From positions 82,488-146,487 of the forward strand of contig MU839194.1 of NCBI GenBank assembly GCA_030685235.1: 64,000 nt of DNA, read 5' to 3'. The position numbers were made by a program, and so were the translations under genes. Numbering within the stretch: the first letter of the stretch is position 1; each line of letters starts with the position of its first letter. Source of the stretch: Copromyces sp. CBS 386.78. Lineage: Eukaryota > Ascomycota > Sordariomycetes > Sordariales > Sordariaceae. Below the pieces are notes generated by a model. The model had not been told where the DNA came from, did not search any database, and saw nothing but the letters and a program-made list of their open reading frames with translations. Shown here in pieces: positions 11,991 to 22,337 of the stretch.

Positions 11991-12327
11991 GGGGTGGATA
12001 ACACTTTGGACATCATGAAACTCTACCTGCCAACACTGGAGGCGTGTATCGATGCTTGCGCAACATACAATATTGTCTTCCACGCCAATAGGCCGCAAAG
12101 ACTAGGAGAGGGCGATGATGTATGGAACAGGGGATTATGTCGGAGTGTTGCTATAGTAAAGGCTGGTGAGTGACATTGACCAAACATGCTTTTAAGACCG
12201 ACTAACCGGACGCCCTTACCGTTCGATGCCGACAGATGGCGAGTATTGCTACCTCAAGAACGAGACAGGAAAGGACAGCACCTTTGGGGAACCGGAGAGG
12301 TACTCGGTTGGCGTTTTGCTCATCTAG
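11991..12327 (+). CDS. PAN/apple-like domain protein, last two exons (5' end unresolved)
   Basis: Two well-supported exons: 11,991-12,165 and 12,236-12,327, joined by a 70-bp intron (donor gtgagt, branch CTAAC, acceptor GACAG) with phase preserved. Together they read VDNTLDIMKLYLPTLEACID, ACATYN, then LCRSVAIVKADGEYCYLKN, and end SVGVLLI. The pattern of CIDACA-YN, an L-C-SV block and a YCYLKN block matches the PAN/apple-like module of fungal secreted or single-pass membrane proteins, usually thought to bind carbohydrate or protein. The exon start has a proper acceptor, so at least one earlier exon must exist. I could not identify it; either it lies in 11,560-11,870 or the gene is truncated. 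No signal peptide is visible for the same reason. Confidence 0.6.
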
Positions 12328-12775
12328 AAGCACATAGACGAAACCGCCTTGGGAGGATGAAATACATCCCAAAATTAGCCGAATGGTGGCAAGGATAAAC
12401 CGAACATGTTACGGTTAGTACAATACACATCCACGCGTCTTCATTATGCCTTGAAACTCAACTACTAGGCATTTTCTCATTGAAACATCGCTTGTATTTA
12501 TGGTGTTGTCAAAGGCGAGTGTCCTCGGTGAGTTGTCGAGCAGGTCGGCAAGTTTGTTAGTGCACGCCATGTATCACGGAGCGGGGTCACCAGACAGACC
12601 CGCAGCACGCTATTTCGGCGCCGACTTCCCCCGCACATCTTCCCTTCAACCCATCTTGAATCCGGAGGCCGAGATCAACGCCGATACGGACCCTGTACGT
12701 CCATCGCATCACCGGCGAGCTGTTTCCAACGAACAGACCAGGAGCGACACTATCAAACTCAAAGCCATTGCACAC
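12328..12775. other. Intergenic, promoter side of guanine deaminase
   Basis: No separate gene. The frame of the downstream deaminase is open from 12,500, with an upstream in-frame ATG, but the conserved protein starts at 12,776. Confidence 0.5.
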
Positions 12776-14268
12776 ATGGGGACGCACGAAGCAAAGGCCC
12801 AAGCCTTCTACGGCGCCGTCATCCACTCGCTGTCCACGCCAGGCCATGACCTTGAGATCCTACCATCCGCCCTTTTGATTGTTGATTCGCAGGGCCTCAT
12901 TACTTCATTTCACAAGGATGTGAAACCAGGAGATGTCGACAGCCTCGTGTAGGTTGACCTTCTCTCCACTTCGTGCACCGCATTTCCGGCTGCCCAGCTA
13001 GACGCCCAAACCATAAACTCAAGATGGACATATGAGACTCACACCAATCTTGCATCAAGTCAACTAATAACAGGCTTTTCAGAGACACCACCACCACGAC
13101 ACTCCACTGCCTCTCCCCGTCCCAATTCATTATTCCCGGCTTCATCGACACCCACAACCATGCCCCCCAATGGGCCCAACGTGGCCTCGGCCAAGGCCAA
13201 CACATCCTAGACTGGCTTTCCGCAATCACCTTCCCCAATGAAGGTCGCTTCCGTGATCCCTCTCATGCACAGCGCATCTACTCCTCCGCCATTGACGGCT
13301 TCCTCAGACAAGGCATCACCACCGCTTCCTACTACGGCTCCATCCACCCCGAAGCAACCAACATCCTCGCCGATCTCTGCGTGGCCAAGGGTCAACGCGC
13401 ATTCGTAGGGAAATGCAACATGACACGCAACTCCCCCGAATACTACCGCGATGCTTCAATCGAGCAGTCCCTCCAAGACACAGAATCCTGCATCGCCCAC
13501 ATCCGAAAGATTGACCCCGAGGGAAAGTTGGTGAAGCACGTCCTCACCCCTCGCTTCGCCATCTCGTGCGATGCCGAATGCCTAGCTGGTCTCGGGCAAA
13601 TAGCGGCCAAAAACCCTGACCTGCCCATCCAGACGCACTTCAACGAGGCGGAGCAGGAGATCTCCGCCACCCGCGAACTCTTCCCACAGTTTTCCTCCGA
13701 AGCCGACCTGTACGCGCACTACGGTCTTTTGACCAAACGATCCATCCTCGCGCACTGCTGTTACATGACCCCTTACGAGTTCGACAAGCTCAAAGAGCTG
13801 CAGTGCGGCGTTGCGCATTGCCCGATAAGCAACATGACCGTGGGCGGCGGGTTCATGGCCGCTCCTATCCGGGAGTTTCTCAACCGGGGGATCAAAGTCG
13901 GGCTGGGCACCGACAGCGGAGGAGGGTTTTCGTCTTCGATGCTGGATGCGGTCAGGCAGGCCATGATTGCTAGTCATGCAAGAGAGGTTGAGTCAAAGGG
14001 GAGAGATAAGGGATTGAAAATTGCCGAGGCGTTTTATTTAGCCACCTTGGGAGGCGCAGAGGTTTGTTGTCTCGAGGAGAAGGTGGGCAATTTTGCGGTG
14101 GGGAAGGAGTTGGATGCGTTGGTGGTGGACTGGGAGAGAGACGGGGTGATGACCATGGTGGAGAAGGAGGACGGGTTGGGGACGGTGTTTGAGAAGTTCG
14201 TGATGACGGGGGATGATAGGAATATTGTGAGGGTGTTTGTGAAGGGGAGGGTGGTGAGGGAGGTGTAA
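12776..14268 (+). CDS. Guanine deaminase
   Basis: Two exons, 12,776-12,948 and 13,074-14,268; the 125-bp intron has donor gtaggt and acceptor AACAG and restores the codon split GT/G, giving 455 residues. The enzyme is a zinc-dependent amidohydrolase that converts guanine to xanthine and ammonia in cytosolic purine salvage. Visible motifs in order: metal-binding FIIPGFIDTHNHAPQW (about residue 80, HxH), QTHFNEAEQEI, LAHCCYMTPYE, GVAHCPISNM followed by TVGGGF, and the metal aspartate in KVGLGTDSGGGFSSSMLDAV. These are the family landmarks and all key His/Asp positions are present. I chose the ATG beginning MGTHEAKAQAFYGAVIHSL because length and sequence match the family from there; an upstream in-frame extension is unlikely to be used. 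Confidence 0.9.
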
Positions 14269-14869
14269 TGAAGATGTGAAAGCTGGGTCTTTCTGGATGT
14301 GTGTGGGTAGAAATAATGCGATTTGGTGGTACTAAATCATGAACTGGGCATTGCCTTCTCGCTTACAGGTATCCAACAGAAGTCCACAATGCGATCTCCA
14401 ACCATCCTTGAACGGCCGGGCAATGGGGTCCAAAGCCTGCGAGCACTCCAGTGGAAGGCGCGCCTGATGGCAGTCGGAAGTTCGGAACACTCCGTCATTG
14501 ACTTGAACTGCGAAAGAGCGACCAGCAACCACATCCTGAACCCTAAGTAGCGCACACGGAATCCCACAAGGCAATTTTAGTTCTGGAGCCTGGAAGCTAC
14601 CTTCTGCAAGTTCAAGTTTGTTTGTCCAGCGACTCAGCGAGGAGCAAAGTGCGACGCTGCATTCATCAAGCCTCAACGAGTCAACCCGCCAACGTCAACG
14701 AGACGATCGGTCTTCGCACAGGCCTAGGTACAGTATTATTCCTTCATGCTCTCGCTTTCACTTGTTCTTGGAAGATCCATCCCTTTTGCAAATTGGCTAA
14801 CAATCGTCCGTACAACTACAGATTCCGTTCCGTCTTCGTTTGAAGGCCCCATCTCTCCACGATCAAACC
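14269..14869. other. Intergenic
   Basis: No supported gene. A minus-strand frame of 114 codons (14,332-14,676) has no recognisable feature. A possible 5'-leader intron of the next gene runs from about 14,726 (gtacag) to 14,820 (acaactacag). Confidence 0.4.
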
Positions 14870-15472
14870 ATGTCCGAGCCTCGCAAGACCACCATGTCTC
14901 CCTCTCCTCAGGCCAAGTCTGATCCGTCGGCAACCCTCGGCGCCAATTCTGGTCAGGCTCAATCCCCGCTCGGTCCATCGCTCGGTCCCGAACCCTCCGT
15001 GTCCAAGTTCGACGATATGCCCAAGTCCCCCGAGGTCCCAGATCATCAAGGTCAACACAATGAGGAGGGGAACTCTACAGTCTCCAAGCTGTACTAGGAG
15101 TACCGAAGTATCACAGCGATTATTGTTGACGTTGAGGCAAGAATCAATGGAACCGGCGAGAGTATCCATCATCCTGTCATCGTCGCTGTATATGATAGAT
15201 TGAAATATCTATACAGACGGAGAGAAACCGTGTTCAAGAGAATAAAGCTCTTGGACAGGAACGAACAGTTGAACAGGGACGAAGCGGAGATCGAGGCTAT
15301 GATGAGAAGACTTGTGGTAGGACGTGGTGAGTTGGTCAAGGACGCAGAAGCACTCAAGGAAGAGTTACAGGCTCTGGATTCAGATGATAACGAGCTGAAG
15401 GGTCGGTTTGTGGAGTTAGAACAGGGGTACCATCGAGATGTGACGGAGATCCTTCGTCGCTTTGACAGTTGA
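14870..15472 (+). CDS. Hypothetical coiled-coil protein (probable small intron or in-frame TAG)
   Basis: From the ATG at 14,870 the frame reads a Ser/Pro-rich start (MSEPRKTTMSPSPQAKSDPS), then meets a TAG at 15,095-15,097. The same frame reopens at once and continues to 15,472 through a charged helical segment (RETVFKRIKLLDRNEQLNRD, then EELQALDSDDNELKGRFVEL). The simplest reading is a 66-bp intron at 15,051-15,116 (AAG/gtcaac to tcacag/CGA) that removes the TAG without changing frame. The donor is imperfect, so a nonsense allele or readthrough remains possible. Function unknown; the C-terminal half is predicted coiled coil by its heptad pattern. Confidence 0.5.
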
Positions 15473-15923
15473 ATGGTTAGGGGGTGGTATCATAGTTTCA
15501 GTTGTGGACGATGATGAACGGGCATCGATGTGAGTGTGGCAACTGTACCTACTATCCAGTCTTGGAACAAACTTACCTACTCCCAACCCACATCCCACGA
15601 TAAACAAGCACATCGTATGTGGACCCAGAGCGCTTGATCTGGAGGAGTTGATCTTGTAGCTACTAGGCACCTTGGTATGTATTTCTTCCTTGTTTTCTTC
15701 TCAATCCCTTCCTTCTTCTGCTCTTGATCCCTTATTTCCCCTTTTTCCCCTTCACCTTTATTTTCTCGTCATCCCTTCGTTCTCCCCTCCAATCCCTTCT
15801 AGGTGACTTGGCCGGAACAAGCGGTAGAGGTACCTATCTAGCTATTAACAGAACCCTCATGCCACTCAACCTCCTGCGCAGTAACAGTCCGCCCCATCCG
15901 GGAGAGCGATGCCTCCAACCCAA
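15473..15923. other. Intergenic, contains CT-rich tract
   Basis: Separates the 3' ends of two convergent genes. A strongly pyrimidine-rich stretch lies at about 15,685-15,800. No coding signal. Confidence 0.45.
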
Positions 15924-16913
15924 TTAGCCGCCATGAACAAGCTGCAAATCCTTCCTCAGCGTAAAGTAATAAATACTCTGGCAGTCATGGAAAGGAATAG
16001 CCAAGCCCTTGTGCTTGTCGTCCTTGTAACCCTGGTAGACGTAGGTGTCGGAGGTCAAGAAACTTTTGTACACCCGGACAAGCCATCCATGTTAGCCACT
16101 ATTCTCACTCTCACTCCCAAGTTTATCCAACCCCATTTGACTCCCTCGGGTCATCACACCAAAAAGGGCAGAAATGAAACTCACCCAACTGTAGTGTAAT
16201 CAGCCTGCTTCTGCGCATCCTTGGTGATGTTCCAGCTCAACTCGTTATTGTAGTTGATAAACGTGCACCCCTGCGGGCCGCCCTCCCAGATATGAAAGAT
16301 GCCGTCGTCCTCGAAGCGGTCCATCAGGCAAAGAGAGTCGTCCGGAGGGAGGTAGTTGAGGTCACGGCACTTCTTGTCGTCTTCGCAGATCTATTTTCGT
16401 CAGATTGTCAGTCGAAGATTCAGAAGCTGTTAGCATGCCTACCTCTACCCAACTACCACAAATGGCAAAAGGGCTGCGGCGGGCACTGCATTGGCTGCAA
16501 TGAGGAGGAACAATAGGGAAAGGGAAAAAAAAGGGAAAGGTAGGTAAACATACAACAACCAAAGAATCAGTCCCATGACCCCAATTAGCCCTCTTCTGAC
16601 AATTGAAGAAGTGGATGACCTCGTTGTTGCCGCCAGTCCACTTGGGCGGACCGTCCTTCCTCGCCACCTTCAAATTTAAACCCTCCTCGGCCTCGCGAGC
16701 CTCACGCCGGTTCATCGGACCGTGGGCGGTGTACGCAGCCAAAGCGTCTTCGGGGCTGAGGGGGACATTGGAGCTGCTAATGGCGCTAGCGGGATCGACT
16801 GCCGGGCTGGGACTTGTGGGCGCGGCTAGGACGAAGGCGGACGGGTCGAGAAGGCTGATGAGGAAGGTGCCGGTGAGGACCTGGACGAGGGACTTTAGGG
16901 CTGGGGTAAACAT
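15924..16913 (-). CDS. Small secreted protein with cysteines, unknown function
   Basis: Three exons on the minus strand: 16,913-16,554, 16,390-16,185 and 16,062-15,924 (introns 163 and 122 bp; donors gtatgt and gtgagt; the second intron has a CTAAC branch), giving 234 residues with consistent phases. The N-terminus is a signal peptide (MFTPALKSLVQVLTGTFLIS followed by a hydrophobic stretch ending FVLAAP). A disordered acidic/basic pro-like stretch follows, then a compact domain with cysteines in FFNCQKRANWG, ICEDDKKCRDLNYLPPDDSL, GGPQGCTFINYNNELSW and IPFHDCQSIYYF. Six or more cysteines suggest disulfides in an extracellular fold. An NREARE-type basic run near residue 67 might be a processing site. 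No family was recognised. Confidence 0.7.
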
Positions 16914-18386
16914 TTTGAGATGCTGAGATCCTAGTAGTGGGTAAGGAGAGTGTGAAAAGACGTCTGCCCCTGGTGCTAGGATGGAATATGTCGAAAGGAT
17001 GTTCTCGGTCTCGGTCGAGGGAATGACGGGAGGCTGGTACAATGAGACAAGAAGTGGATGGAAGATGCCGTGTGTTGAAGAGGTTGTGGACGGTCAAAAG
17101 ACGACGAGCTGGTCCGTTGGGCCGATTGTCAGGCAGGAGCTGATAGGGAAAGACGGTTGGGACCGACCGAAAGTCAAGGATGGCTTTTTAAACGGTTGGA
17201 AGTGGAAGGAACAAAAGCGGAAAGTGAAGCCACGGCAGATTTGAGCTTATATACACTGGAAGGAAATGCCGGTGAAGTGAAATTGAGTGAATGGGAGTGC
17301 AGGTGAAGGGAAGGAGCCCAGTGAAGGGCTCTCAGGGTACGAGCTTCCAAGGTTCAACTTATTATACCTTACTGACACTTCACTACATCACATGAGAGAG
17401 CGCTCTGAATTAGGAAAAGACTCAGCCCGGCTGGATTGTTCGTTGCCACCAGAGGCAGCACAGACCAGAGTGGTTTTACCGACGCAGATTCCTAACCAAC
17501 ACATGGATATATGCTCGAGGGAACTGGTCTAACCGTACTTTGGGTACCTAGGCAGAAGAACAATGCACTTGAGCCGCTCCTTTGAAAACCTTGATCCAAC
17601 TATGGCCCGTCCCTTGGTCTATATGGTGCCGCCTACGCTCACAAAGCGTGGTGAATGTGAACCCCGACGATACAAGGGGCATTGTTGTCTAGGCCATTGT
17701 TGACCAAAAGGGAAAGGGAGGGGAACCATGCTATTGAAGACAAACAATTGCATTATTCAGTGATAAAGAAATGTGTCTTCTACCCATGTTGCCCAAGTCC
17801 TGGAGCAACGCCTATACAAGTTTGTTCCGCTCAATCTTTACGCCGCAACATGCCAATGCTTCTGCTGTCATCCTTGTTGCGAAACGCGGAGCCTCGGACA
17901 ATTTCCCATTCAGAAGGAAGCTTTGTCACTCGAGGATCCTTCTGGGACTCTTCTCCGGTAATCGTGTTGGAATCGAACCCCGTAGCCATTGATCCAGTCA
18001 TTTTCGATTGTACTGAGCACGACGTTCCAGAGAGCGGGCACAGGACCGAGAATGGCCTCGGCGTCGGAAAATCCATGAATGTAACAGCTACGAACCACTT
18101 GGAACATGTTTTCGGCGTATGTATGTATGTTTGTTTGCTTGCTGGAGGATAGAGTCCGGTAGTTCTGTGCTGATAGCTCAACCTGAAAATCTTTTGGTTT
18201 ATAAGTACCTCCTTTGGGGGTTTTCCTGACGAGTGAACGCGACAAAAGCGACAAAGACCATTGAATAGTACAACTATATGGAACGGGACATAAAATGAAT
18301 GAAACAACCTCAAGGTAAGGTATCCTGATCTCCTCTTGTCCCCTCCAGCCTCCTCCACCCCGGACAACTATACTCCCCCATCTTGA
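16914..18386. other. Intergenic
   Basis: Promoter side of the secreted-protein gene, then about 1.2 kb without a credible gene. The longest frame (minus 17,831-18,367, 178 codons) has no domain and competes with similar-sized plus-strand frames, so it is not called. Confidence 0.4.
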
Positions 18387-19205
18387 TCACACCTTATAGC
18401 CCCACTTCTTCCATATCTCCTGCCTCATCCTCGACACCTCATCCCTCAACTTCCAATACCACTCAGCCCACTGCATAAGGAGTCGAAAGAATTCACGCAA
18501 CCGGAGATGGTACGGAACTAGAAGGGACCTACCTATTACATCTCTTGTCAGAGATGATATGGCAAGCTTGTAGAGTTCTCTGAGCAACATTCTAAACGCC
18601 AATCTCAAACGCTCGTTTCGCTGCTCAAGCTCGTGGGCCAGGGCGTCGTTATTGGCTTGGAGACGCTCGTCCAGGTTGTAAACGACTAGCATACCCGCCC
18701 ACATGTCCTGGATGGACGCTCTCAGATGCTGCGTGTGGCCGGAGGGAAGAGGGGGTTGGTTGAGCGATTGGGGGAAGTTGAATTGTTGAGGTGGTTCGGG
18801 CAGGGGAGCCTCTTCAGGCCGAAGAACCGGTTCGAGTTCGGGCTGAGAAGCAGGCTCAGGCTCATGAACATGTTCAGGAGGTTGGTACATGTACGGAGGT
18901 TCGTATTGATTGAGGAGCGCAGACGGAAAGGGGGCTCGAGGTTCAGAGTAAACCAGCGGCACCTCTAGGATCCCCATGTCGGCCTCGGGAACTCGTCCGG
19001 GTAGAGGCACCTCTAGGATCTCCATGTCGGCCTCGGGAACTCGTCCGGGTAGAGGCACCTCTAGGATCTCCATGTCGGCCTCGGGAACTCGTCGGGGTTG
19101 AGGAAAAGGTTCAGGCTGACCAAGCCCAGACGGACCGGAGCTGGGGCCCGAGCCGGAGCCAGAAGCAACTGGGGGGTTTGCATTGCTCCCGGTCTGGTTT
19201 GACAT
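18387..19205 (-). CDS. Hypothetical Pro/Glu-rich protein with 16-residue repeats
   Basis: 272 residues from the ATG at 19,205 (MSNQTGSNANPPVASGSGSG); the frame is open further upstream only through a TTG and probably an intron. Order: Gly/Ser/Pro-rich start, three copies of a 16-residue unit (RVPEADMEILEVPLPG; the third, written first on the plus strand, ends EVPLVY), a Pro/Glu-rich segment with a YEPPYMYQPPEHVHEPEPAS stretch, then a helical charged C-terminus (DERLQANNDALAHELEQRNE) with Trp-rich end (MQWAEWYWKLRDEVSRMRQE). Looks intrinsically disordered followed by a coiled coil. No family recognised; related in style to the next two genes. Confidence 0.55.
   Translation of the reverse strand: MSNQTGSNANPPVASGSGSGPSSGPSGLGQPEPFPQPRRVPEADMEILEVPLPGRVPEADMEILEVPLPGRVPEADMGILEVPLVYSEPRAPFPSALLNQYEPPYMYQPPEHVHEPEPASQPELEPVLRPEEAPLPEPPQQFNFPQSLNQPPLPSGHTQHLRASIQDMWAGMLVVYNLDERLQANNDALAHELEQRNERLRLAFRMLLRELYKLAISSLTRDVIGRSLLVPYHLRLREFFRLLMQWAEWYWKLRDEVSRMRQEIWKKWGYKV
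18958..19101. repeat. 48-bp in-frame tandem repeat, 3 copies
   Basis: Units at 18,958-19,005, 19,006-19,053 and 19,054-19,101 are nearly identical; the first differs by a single base near GGATCCCC and each is 16 codons, so copy-number change would keep the reading frame. Confidence 0.95.
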
Positions 19206-19719
19206 AGTGGTGTTCGTCTCTCTTCCACCGAACGCACGTGCCCTGGCCTCTTCTATTTGGTTCAATGTTAACTTGTAGATTTACTCAACCCAGAGGTTAG
19301 CACGTTCGATCGGGGAGTTATTACCTTATGGATACCTGTAGCACGGAGAGTCGGAGAAGAGCATTCATGGATGTGTAGGTAAGTACACGCTGAATTGGTT
19401 ATCTTGTTGGGGTATGATTTTCCGGAAGAAAGATTCAACTATGACAGACGTGGTGATCTTCGGAACGGGGGGACACGATGCGTCGGTGAAGAATCGAAAG
19501 GAAAGTAAAAAGCTGGAGACTCATCTGTTTACTTTTCCCAACTTTGGGGACCCACGTTCGATTCTTCTTGCTCTATTTCCCTATCACCTGCCGTCGAGCT
19601 CGGTGGTTTCATGTTGTAAGAAAGAGCACCCGTCGTAACCGTTTGGTCAAAGAAGGTTTCCTGAAGCAACTACAAGTCTACAACCGACGTCGATGGCTGT
19701 TATCATCCATCGTGTGCAG
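19206..19719. other. Intergenic
   Basis: No supported gene; a probable 5' exon or leader of the 18,387-19,205 gene may lie around 19,240-19,340. Confidence 0.4.
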
Positions 19720-20373
19720 TTAGCCAGAAAGCAAAGCAGGCCTCTTCCGACCTCTCATCCGCCCCTCAAGCTCGGCATCAAGCAACTTCGAAGCAAGCTC
19801 ATTCCTCTGGTCCTCCAGAGCCTTTTGTCGATCCTCAAGTGCCTCCTGAGCAGCCTTGATCTCCTCGTTCGCAGTCTTGATCTCCTCGTTCGCAGTCTTG
19901 ATCTCCTCGTTCGCAGCCTTGATCTCCTCGTTCGCAGCCTTGATCTCCTCGTTCGCAGCCTTCATCTCCTCGTTCGCAGCCTTCATCTCCTCGTTCGCAG
20001 CCTTGATCTCCTCGTTCTCAAGCCGAAGCTGCTGGAGTTCTCTAGTCATGGCTTCCTTCTCTGTCTCGGACTGCTGCTTCTCCCTTGCGAGATGCTCCTT
20101 CTCCGTCTCGACTTGCTTCTTCAGATCACTCATCTGCTGCTCTACGAGGGCTTTCTGCTTCGTGGTTTCCGCCCTGAGATCCGATGCCGTGGAAATGCTG
20201 GCTTCAACCGAGCACGCGATGCCTTCGAGTTCGATGCGTCGGGCTTTCTCTTGGCCGGTGGCGCGGTGGCTGGCGGTCCCGTGCCATCCTCTGTGTGACT
20301 GCACGGCTTCTAAGATGTCCTGCAGTTCACCGTTGAGGTAGTCGGCGGTCTTTTCGAGCGTTGAGAGGTCCAT
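19720..20373 (-). CDS. Coiled-coil protein with expanded heptad repeat
   Basis: 217 residues from the ATG at 20,373 (MDLSTLEKTADYLNGELQDI). An intron (donor gtaagt at about 20,462, acceptor near 20,404 ending TCTAG) lies just upstream, so a leader exon or an N-terminal exon may exist. The body is one long coiled coil: KQKALVEQQMSDLKKQVETE, EKEHLAREKQQSETEKEAM, then eight perfect seven-residue units NEE-I/M-K-A/T-A, then EALEDRQKALEDQRNELASK. Function unknown. The pure heptad array is a tandem DNA repeat rather than a conserved domain. Confidence 0.6.
   Translation of the reverse strand: MDLSTLEKTADYLNGELQDILEAVQSHRGWHGTASHRATGQEKARRIELEGIACSVEASISTASDLRAETTKQKALVEQQMSDLKKQVETEKEHLAREKQQSETEKEAMTRELQQLRLENEEIKAANEEMKAANEEMKAANEEIKAANEEIKAANEEIKTANEEIKTANEEIKAAQEALEDRQKALEDQRNELASKLLDAELEGRMRGRKRPALLSG
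19849..20016. repeat. 21-bp tandem repeat, 8 copies, coding for a heptad array
   Basis: Eight 21-bp units (core TTGATCTCCTCGTTCGCAGC on the plus strand) lie head to tail inside the coiled-coil gene; units vary at only one or two positions (GCC/GTC, TTG/TTC). Confidence 0.95.
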
Positions 20374-21250
20374 TTTGACGATGGCATCCAGCCAGTAGCT
20401 AGATTGAATTCCGTCAGCGCGTTTGTTTTGGTACCAACTTCGAAGCGCTGGATGCACTTACCTGACTTGGTTGAGAGATCAGTGTGTGCGAGTGGTAAAA
20501 GTGGAAGGTGGCTCCCAAGTCTGACGGGAGAATAGAAATTTGCAGGAAACTGACCCGGAAGGCAGAGTGAATGGGAGGTGAACGGGAGGTCGCGTGCCAG
20601 GCGGCAAAAACACCAGACAGCGACGCGGCAGACGAGTAGCCTCTAGAGTCTTCAGTTTGATTATGTCCAGATTCGCATTCACTGTGTACTTGCCTTTCAT
20701 AATCGTCGCCTTCCACAATGTCCCCTTTCACCGATCCAGTGCCACTGGCCTGTGCGCGTTGTGTACCTATATCCTTGACTCCATGCCAGTCCTAATTCTA
20801 TACCTTGTGCTTCCAAGTGAAGGCCTGCTGCTGTCGTCTTTCCTTCCTTTTGGCCCACTCTTTCCGCACCTTGTTTCCACTGGACTGGATCGGACTTTGT
20901 AAAGCAGGCACTCGCATCAACTATACCAGAAAAACCAGTGAAGAAACATCAGGAACGACAGAGATGCTCCGTGAAAGATCAACAGCCAAATTCGACCGTA
21001 GCACATCCCTTCGGAAGATGGAAAGAGGATTGAAATCCCCGTTATCCATCCCTGTTGTAATGTTTGGACCTGGGTTGGCAACCTATTTCCTGACTTTTCT
21101 CCAAGCCGCCAGTCAAGGACTTCCACATGATTGGAATCACTTCGTTTCAACTCTCAAGCCCTTCTTCCAAGTATATGTATATGTGCAGCCGCAGCACTTT
21201 CCCTTCATTTATCTAGGTCAGCAAGCAATCGGATATCATGCAGACACAAA
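20374..21250. other. Intergenic between divergent genes
   Basis: Shared upstream region of the minus-strand coiled-coil gene and the plus-strand gene at 21,251. No conserved coding frame seen. Confidence 0.4.
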
Positions 21251-22028
21251 ATGTCTTCAAACAATGTCAATATCCCATCGCCGCCATCGGATTCGGACAT
21301 AGATGACGTAGTTTTTGAGCTCCAATTTGCCCAGCGCCTTATTAGCCGCCCCAAGGTCAACATCGAACTAGTCAAGCACATAATCGGAGATGCAACAACC
21401 AAATGTTCTGGCCTGAAGAAAGAACACGACGCCGCTCTGGCAGCGCAGGATGCGGCCGACACAGAGCGCAACACGGCCAAAGAACAGTACGATGTGCTCG
21501 AAGAGGAGAACGAGAGACTCAGTGAGCGGTATAACGCCTTGAAGGAGCAACATAAAGGCCAAGGGCCCAACATCAAAGTGCAAGATACGGACATGGATTT
21601 GCGGTGCGAAAACTTGACGCGACAATCTGAACAACTTCGACAAGAGCTTGATGTTGCCATACAAGGGCGAGACGCAGCTTTAAAGGAAAACGGGGCATTG
21701 AAGAGAAAGCTGGACGATGTGGCGAGGAGAGCAGCTAGCGCGGAGAGAGCCCGCGACAATGCACGTGCGGATCTGGAGTCTACCTGTAAGGAGAATGACT
21801 GGGAGGCGAGAAGGTCAAGGAGCCTCAGGAGTAGCCCAGGGCCCATCAGGGGAAGAGGCGGCCGTCGTAAGTGCCAATTTCATATCTTGATATCTTGGGT
21901 TCGAGAGGAGACAAGTAGATGTACATGTACTGATTGTAGGTATCTACGCCATGCCATGCAGCTTGGGAACGTTTCCACACTGCTCGGAGATCTCAATCGC
22001 CGCATTCGCGTGGAAGCCAGGAGCCTAG
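21251..22028 (+). CDS. Hypothetical coiled-coil protein
   Basis: Two exons: 21,251-21,866 and 21,940-22,028 (73-bp intron, donor gtaagt, acceptor ttgtag), 234 residues. Starts MSSNNVNIPSPPSDSDIDDV, then a hydrophobic-heptad helix region (residues 60-190: EEENERLSERYNALKEQHKG, RDAALKENGALKRKLDDVAR, AERARDNARADLES) and an Arg/Ser/Gly-rich end (RSRSLRSSPGPIRGRGGRR). The short second exon adds about 29 residues. An upstream ORF extension lacks an ATG context as good as that at 21,251. No family recognised; the Arg-rich tail could bind nucleic acid, which is inference. Confidence 0.6.
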
Positions 22029-22337
22029 CCTGTCGTACGAACCTGATGCATGACTCCAGGACATGTGTTTTCATTAGATAGAATATCATTGATACCTACG
22101 GAAAAATAGAAGGGAATCGGGCACCGGAAAGCGTCTTGACCTATCGGAGTCAGGTTTGTCTGGGATTTTAAAACATGGGGGCACGCACAGGTATCTCAAG
22201 TATGCCCAACAAAAAATGGAGTCGAGGTGATTTAACAAGGGAGACGCAAACCTAGGTATAGTGAAGTTGAAGATGGTTGAGGGCAGAGCATATGCGGAAT
22301 AACGTACCTCAGAATCCCATCCCGATCGTCTCAACTC
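22029..22337. other. Short convergent intergenic region
   Basis: Between the 3' ends of two genes on opposite strands; nothing recognised. Confidence 0.5.

Noticed and set aside
17831..18367. 178-codon minus-strand open frame
   Set aside because: No recognisable domain, no intron signals, and equally long frames on the other strand.
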